Source: Phragmites australis
Lineage: Eukaryota > Streptophyta > Magnoliopsida > Poales > Poaceae
Length of the DNA stretch: 64,000 nucleotides
Direction: 5' to 3'
NCBI RefSeq assembly: GCF_958298935.1
Contig: NC_084922.1
Span: 18,168,501-18,232,500, forward strand
The position numbers and the translations under genes were made by a program. The notes beneath the pieces were generated by a model, which had not been told where the DNA came from, ran no database searches, and worked only from the letters and a program-made list of their open reading frames with translations. This document shows positions 58,249 through 64,000 of the stretch, one piece after another. Every line of letters starts with the position of its first letter. The first letter of the stretch is position 1.

Positions 58249-60385
58249 ATGGAGAGAAGTGGGAAGATTTCACTATTTGATGGCCGTGATTTTTTGTACT
58301 AGAAGGTGCGCATGGAGGCTTATCTTCTAAGCCAAGGAAGTGCAATATGGAAAATAGTTGATTCCAATTATGAGATCCCTGCTGCTCGCACGACTTAGGT
58401 TCAAATCGAATAGTATGAGGCCAACAATAAGGCCAGAAATATTTTGTTCACAAGCCTGAGTCGGAATGAGTTTGACAGGGTTCAACACCTCTGTACAATC
58501 CAGGAGATCTGGTCTACTCTAAGTGTCTTTCATTAATGCACTAATGAGATTAAGTCCAGACGCCAAAGCACATACAACCAAGAATACCAAATGTTTGTGT
58601 AAGGCCCCGTAGAGTCTTTGGATGCGATGTTTGCTCGCTTTGTTGGGATTGTAGCAATCTTCGATCAACTGGTGTTTTGCCCTATTCTGACCACGAGAGA
58701 GCGATCAAGTTTCTCTATGCTCTTGACCGTAGCATATGGGAAGTGAAGATCTTGAGTATTGAAGAGTCTCCAAGTTACGACACGTTAACTTGTGATGAGC
58801 TCTTCAGCAAGCTCAAGTCCACCGAGATAGCCAAGGCGGCTCGAATCGATCTTGGAAACCCCTGTCTCAGAACATGGTGTTAGTTTTCGAATCTGGTGGT
58901 GGCATTCAGTCTGCAGCTGGCTTTTCTTGTGCTAACACTTTATCAAGTGGATTTGCTTTGTCTTCCTTGGTTTCTATCACAGAGGAGCAGGTGGACGTGT
59001 TGGATGATGAGGTCCTTGCGCTGATTGTGAAGAAGTTCACCCGCTTCAACAACAACTGCTGAGACTGGAGGAGGGATGGTTGTCGTGCCTACTTTGAGTG
59101 TGTGACACTACCCACTTCAAGGCGGAAGACCACAATGATGACAGTGACCCCGAGCTGGACCCCTCTGAGATATTTTTCCTTCCTACGACCAGCTTTCCAT
59201 CCAAGTCGATACCTTGAATGATGCTCTCGTTAGCCAGGATAGATTACTTAAGAAAGTTGTGCGTGAGTTAAAGGATCTTAGGTCTAAGTATGAGTCTATC
59301 TCTATTGAACTTGCATTGCTTAGGTCTAGGCCCGATGTTGAGGAGTGTGAGAGTTGCCTGATTGTCAGAGCTGAACTTGCCGAGTTTCGTAATATGGATG
59401 CTCAAGTTGCTAGTTGGCTTGAGAGTGCCGAGAAGAGGCTCTTTGAGGAGGAGTCTAGATCTACTCTCTTAGGTGCTTGTATAAATTTCTCTTTACTTGC
59501 AAAGGATGTTGATCTGAAAGACAAGCGCCTGAAGGAGCTATAGTCTAGATTGGAGAGTGCTGGAACTTCTAAGGATGTGCAGCCGAATTGTTTCACCTGC
59601 ACCATCTTTCAGGATAAACTCAGCTGGGTTAGAGGGCAAGTTCAAAAGCTTCTGACTGAGAATGAGTATTTCCTTTCTCTGGTAGAGAAGTGTTCAGAGG
59701 GCAAAGGGAAAATAAATTTGATCTTGGGCAAGACCAAGATGTGTGCTAACAAGGCAGGTTTGGCTTTTGGATTGGGTTTTGAGGGAGTGGCTTATAATGG
59801 GGAGAGTAAGACTGTGTTCACCACACCTACTACCCTAAAAGCTGAGAAGTCCAAAAATAATACCACACCACAACCCATCAAGAAACCAATTCCACAACCC
59901 ACGAAGAAGAAGCCCGTACAACAACCCAAGAGAGCTCCACAGCCTAAGATGAGAGAGCCTATTAAAGAGCCCCGAGTGACAGATAGTCGAGTTCCCGAGA
60001 GACGCTACCACTGCACCTACTGCTAGAGAGATGGTCACTTGGTTGGATTTTGTTCTCACCGTAGGAGAGTTGAGCAGCGTGAGTGGGAATGGAGCACCCG
60101 GGACATGTATCACCCCTCTGTTGGTGTACATGAGTCGCCTCCACTCACGAGTCCCTAGCATTTTTTAGTCTCTTCCTAGAGGTGGTGCCCGGTGTGGATT
60201 TTACCATGACTCATATGGTTTTGGTCCACGTGTAAGAGGCTTTGAGTTCTAGCGCTTTAGCAGACCACGTTTTTCTCATCGTGGTACTCGCCCCCAGCAT
60301 GTTGGTTTTGAGTTACCTACTGTTTCTGCTTCAGGGCGGATGACCCAGTACTGGATTCCTAGGAGATTTTTGGCTAACCCCAGTA
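58249..60385 (+). pseudogene. SIRE-like copia gag, degenerate
   Basis: Starts ATG at 58249 (MERSGKISLFDGRDF) right after the primer binding site. The UBN2-type gag follows with WKVRMEAYLLSQGSAIWKIV and NEFDRVQHLCTIQEIWSTL. A long coiled coil (59214-59540; LLKKVVRELKDLRSKYESIS) and a second one (59620-59690) come next, then a basic Pro/Gln/Lys linker (59850-59970). A zinc knuckle C-x2-C-x4-H-x4-C (CTYC-RDGHLVGFC, 60013-60050) and the C-terminal MTQYWIPRRFLANPSTE (60340-60385) finish it. More than ten stops or shifts interrupt it. No pol follows; the sequence switches to gypsy-type DNA after about 60385. Confidence 0.75.
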
Positions 60386-62428
60386 CTGAGCCACCTACCT
60401 TCGGAGCCATGCAGTGTCTAAGGGTTGGGCAGCGAATTACCTCCGGAGCCGAGCAGTGGCTAAGGGCTGAGGGAGTCGAGGAGTACCCCTCCCATCTGGC
60501 CTTCGGCTTCGCCTCTATCACGCCCTTATCAGGCTCTGGGCGGATTACCTCCGGAGCTGGGCAGTAGCTAAGGACCCGAAGGGTCGAGGACCACCTCTAG
60601 ATGGACATCGCTAGGTCAGAAATCTAGAAGAAATTTGGAAGAAGGTACTACCAGCACCGATCCCGAGGAGTACGCGATAACTAGAAACGACGAGGTCGCC
60701 ACTGCTTCACCCGGCCCTCCTTAGTTACCCTACGTATCTACCACCACCAGATTCCCGAGGCCACCTCTCCCCCAGAAGGAACGAAACCAACGATGATCTA
60801 TGCGAATGCTCGGTACATCGGTCATCCAAAAAACTAGCCATCACCTACAAAGGGGATGAAGAAGCGTGGCTCGAAGGCACGAAGGCACACAGACATGCGG
60901 TCCCTTGCTCGAAGGATCCCCTTACACTTTGGCCCAAAAAATTGATACAATCAGCCCCAAAGGTTCAAATTATATTATTAAATAAATGGTTTATCCGGAG
61001 GACGCATACAAAGAAGCAAACAGTACAAAGGTCGTTGCAGAGGAAACAAACCCCGAGAGAGCAAACCAGGGGGAGAAAGAGTACAAGGTGGCAAAAGACA
61101 ACTATGACCCGCGATAGGGCCATAGTCGAACGGCAAAATAAGGATGTCCATGAAGCACCCCCGAAGGCCACCTTCGCCTCCTAGCGATCTCGGCAGGGGC
61201 CGTGCATGGAGCGGCGTATACACCTCATCCGCGGCCTGCCGCTACGAAAGCTAATGTAGTAGCTGACCCTCGAGCTATCAGAAGACGAGGAAGAAACCGA
61301 AGGGCCACCGTTGGTTCCTCCTCCTGCTTCTTCCCAACCCTTGCCGCCGAAGTTCGCTCCTCCTCGTCACTCTCCCTCCGTAGCAGATCCCAGTCGATCT
61401 CTGCATCGTCGTCAGAAATATCGATGATCTCGACAGGCATGGTCTCCCGAACCAGGGGTTGGGCAGGGGCAACAGGCAGCTGACCACTCCGCACGTAGAA
61501 AAGCTGGACGGCCACCGGCGGCACCACCGATGGCCGAAATAGCCCAACCCCAGTAGAAGGAGTCGAGACCATCGATGTTTCCGAAGAGGATGGGGAGGAA
61601 GACGATGCCCTATTCAGAATCAAGTTAAGTGCTCGCTCGGGGGCGGTGATAGATCCAGCCGGATAACCCCCGCTTTATACCTGGGCCGAGCGGCTACGTA
61701 CGCCCAGGAAGAGAAGTGGAACCAACGCGGCATCGCTCTGTGGTATCCCTCATTAGTCTCTAGGGGACTGTGGCCATATCCCCGGTCATTCCACTGACAC
61801 ATTGCAACATTCCACAGCAACGCCTCTTTTTCTTGTACGAACATCCCGTCACATTAATGACCTAGACTCCTTTTAGCGCCTGCCAGGGGCGTGGGCACAA
61901 GAAACTGGCACATCCAGTCAGAAACATGCCAATGACACATCCCATCCTACCGTCCTCAAACTGGCAAACGTGGAGATTCCCCGATCCCACACGTAATCCC
62001 CCACTCTAACAAACTCAAATGGCGAGAAGACCCATCACCAAAAAAGTCCAAAGAATCTAAATCGGCTTCGGCACGGACCCTGGAGTGCATCATCTCCACC
62101 GACACCCCTCCGGCCTTGAGTCCCGATACCGCATACTCCAACTCCAACAGGCTCCGGAACGTACCTCCTCTGCTGCATTTTCGATCTTCAACTCCGACTT
62201 TGACACCAGCTGCACCTCCGACCTTAGCATAACCTCAGGGTGTGCCGCCATCACCAATGCACCGTCAGGATTGAGCTTCACCATCAACGCCCGTAGTTCC
62301 CGCCGAAAAACTCCTCAGGGATAGGGAATGGCCTTCGGGTATTCTTGTTACAAACCCAAGCTGGAGTTAGTTTTCCTATACATCCTCTCACCCCTCCAAA
62401 CGTTGAGGCCAGAGAATGAGGGGGTATT
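60386..62428 (+). mobile_element. Gypsy 3' internal region joined to the copia gag
   Basis: GC-rich sequence with a repeated unit (ggcgaattacctccggagc near 60430; ggcggattacctccggagc near 60540). An antisense ORF at 61225-61623 has an acidic IIDISDDDAEIDW motif, as seen in antisense ORFs of some large grass gypsy elements. A purine-rich tract, gagaatgaggggg, immediately precedes the LTR at 62429 and is probably the polypurine tract. No pol domain is left. The join with copia gag at about 60385 has no visible target duplication, so it is a recombination or deletion junction. Confidence 0.5.
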
Positions 62429-63282
62429 GTTGGGGAAAAATATATCAGCTTGTGGATAATTGTTGGCGATCGCTATCAAAGGTCCCTCCAGAGCCTTCAA
62501 TCTCCGGACTCGGCAGGAGGCCCTATCCCCCGAGGCAGCGAACCCTTTCGAGCCACCTCTCCATCTCGTACGTGGCCTTCCAAAGACTCGAAGCTACAGC
62601 AAGTACCCCCCAAATCTTTCATCCTCCGAACTCAATAGGAGGCCATATCCCCGGAGGCTGCGAACCCCTTCAGGCCGTCTCTCCGGTGCCCACGCGACCT
62701 TCCGAAGCCTAAAGGCGTGACCGGCCTCCAGAGATAATATCAGGGAAGAAAGGATATCCCCCTCTGCAGCCGACCTGACACAAGGTGACGAACGATAAAT
62801 GCCAGTGCAAGTGGGGCTTATTCTGACACCCCAACATAATGCAAGTCGTTCTGACACCGCCGGTAGAGCGGCGCTGGGCTGTAATTGGCAACCGGCTCAG
62901 CCCTCAAGGGGTAAGCACCAAAATAGTTACCACAGTAGATATTTATCTTCTATGTAGGGTAAAAGGTAGTTATCCAGAATAAGGTACAGTAATTCGGTCA
63001 TGCCTTAGATATTTGTATATCATGATAACTTGTACACTAAGCTACATACTACCTTATAAATATGGGGTCATGATCACTTGGAAAAACGAGGTTGAAAAAG
63101 GGCCCGCTCAAAAGGAGCATAATCACAAGATTTTCCTGTGATACTCCCCCTAGCCTGATCCATATTTTTACTATCAATACATTGTGGTGTTCTTTCCTCT
63201 TAAATTTCATCTCTAAGCTTGAGTCTTCTTCTTAGTAGAAACTCTCGCCGTACTTGCTGAAAAGACGAACTCTTCTCCAACA
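62429..63282 (+). repeat. 3' LTR of the gypsy element
   Basis: 854 bp from TGTTGGGGAAAAATATATCA to CTCCAACA, with TG...CA ends and a polypurine tract just upstream. A segment of about 124 bp with ggaggccctatcccccgaggc and ggaggccatatccccggaggc is repeated at 62516 and 62640. A cttataaatatggg TATA region lies at about 63053. The 5' LTR is not in the window. Confidence 0.7.
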
Positions 63283-64000
63283 ATTATTAAATAGATATAT
63301 AATTTATTAATAATGATAGAGGTGGTTAATAGAGAAGCAGGTATATGAATATTTTTGGTTTATTTTTTCTATTGAACCTGTATAGGGAAATTTCGCTTTA
63401 TTTCTTCTCTGATTAACACGATAATTTCTAGCACTGTGAAGGAGGAAGCTTATTTTGTTATACAATTACTAATGTAATATATACCTTCTCGGGAGATTAA
63501 GAAACATAGATATATACCCAAGAGTAGCAGGTGAACGAATATTGACAGACTAGAACAGACCTAACTAGTGTCTAATTAAGGTAAATTGTACGGGGTTTGT
63601 TTTGGGAAATAGGATGGTGATGAATCGTCAGAACCACGTAGTGTCAACCAAGTGTCCGAACTTTTCCGTAACCACCTTAGCACGGTAACCTTAGCACGGT
63701 AGAGAAGAACACTTCCGGGGCAACCATTCACGCTTTCGAGCAAATGTGCTCCCAACACCCAGATGTGTTCCCAAAATAATTGTGGGAAAATCTTAGTATT
63801 TGGTTACAGAAGTATATATGGTTTATTTGCCTGTACCTTGCACGATTTGTTAATACTTCTGTCCACTGTCGACTACTCCCAGAACTAAAAGTAAAGAAAT
63901 GTGGAATATATTTTTCTCCCAGATGTGGAAAATTGTGAGGATTGAGATTGAGTTCTATGACTTCTATTGCATGTCATGCGGCCCACAATTATGCATGTCG
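63283..64000. other. Right-edge interval, no gene seen
   Basis: AT-rich sequence with a directly repeated ccttagcacggta at about 63674-63702. No domain-bearing ORF or complete transposon. Confidence 0.4.

Noticed and set aside
61225..61623. 132-residue antisense ORF as a host gene
   Set aside because: It lies between pol-less gypsy sequence and a polypurine tract and LTR, a known place for antisense ORFs in large gypsy elements.

Overview
The window is a piece of a grass (Poaceae) nuclear genome. Genes carry GT-AG introns, the DMP gene is GC-rich and intronless as is common in grasses, and the intergenic space is packed with families typical of grass genomes (Tat-type Ty3/gypsy, SIRE-like copia, CACTA, MULE, hAT, Harbinger and Stowaway elements). 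The species cannot be fixed from sequence alone. Only three host genes are convincing. All other coding signal is transposon debris, mostly broken by stops and frameshifts.

Region 1 (1-19,815, + strand) holds the 3' part of a PIEZO mechanosensitive channel gene. Thirteen in-window exons join in one frame to 2,173 codons plus stop; the N-terminal few hundred residues lie upstream of the window. The last intron is 5.76 kb. It contains a decayed Ty3/gypsy element (14,502-19,134), which itself carries an hAT-type element with a perfect 8-bp target duplication and a tandemly duplicated copia 3' end. A second hAT-type element with a perfect 8-bp target duplication sits in the intron at the left edge.

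Region 2 (about 21-41 kb) has no intact host gene. In order it holds a frameshifted gag fragment, a Stowaway element, a degenerate retroelement-like ORF split by a terminal-inverted-repeat element, a CACTA-associated Ulp1-like protease remnant (minus), a CACTA end followed by a degenerate tnp2 transposase (plus), a solo LTR carrying a 21-bp tandem repeat, and a truncated Tat-lineage gypsy element on the minus strand.

Region 3 (41.5-43 kb, minus) is a four-exon gene for a 318-residue plant protein with an N-terminal SAP-like segment and a basic, possibly nuclear-targeting, stretch.

Region 4 (43-54 kb) holds a Harbinger-type MITE with TTA duplications, a gypsy LTR plus gag interrupted by a MULE transposase remnant, an array of 21-bp imperfect palindromes upstream of that transposase, and a 1.5-kb non-autonomous CACTA-like element with GAT duplications.

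Region 5 (54.1-54.9 kb, plus) is an intact DMP (DUF679) membrane protein gene with a TATA box. Region 6 (56.6-63.3 kb) is a SIRE-like copia LTR plus gag, joined to the 3' part and LTR of a gypsy element. I see no operon-like or defence-like cassette and no clear candidate for a wholly new system. The most informative signals are the dated nested insertions, the repeat arrays inside transposons, and transposon termini close to the PIEZO and DMP genes.
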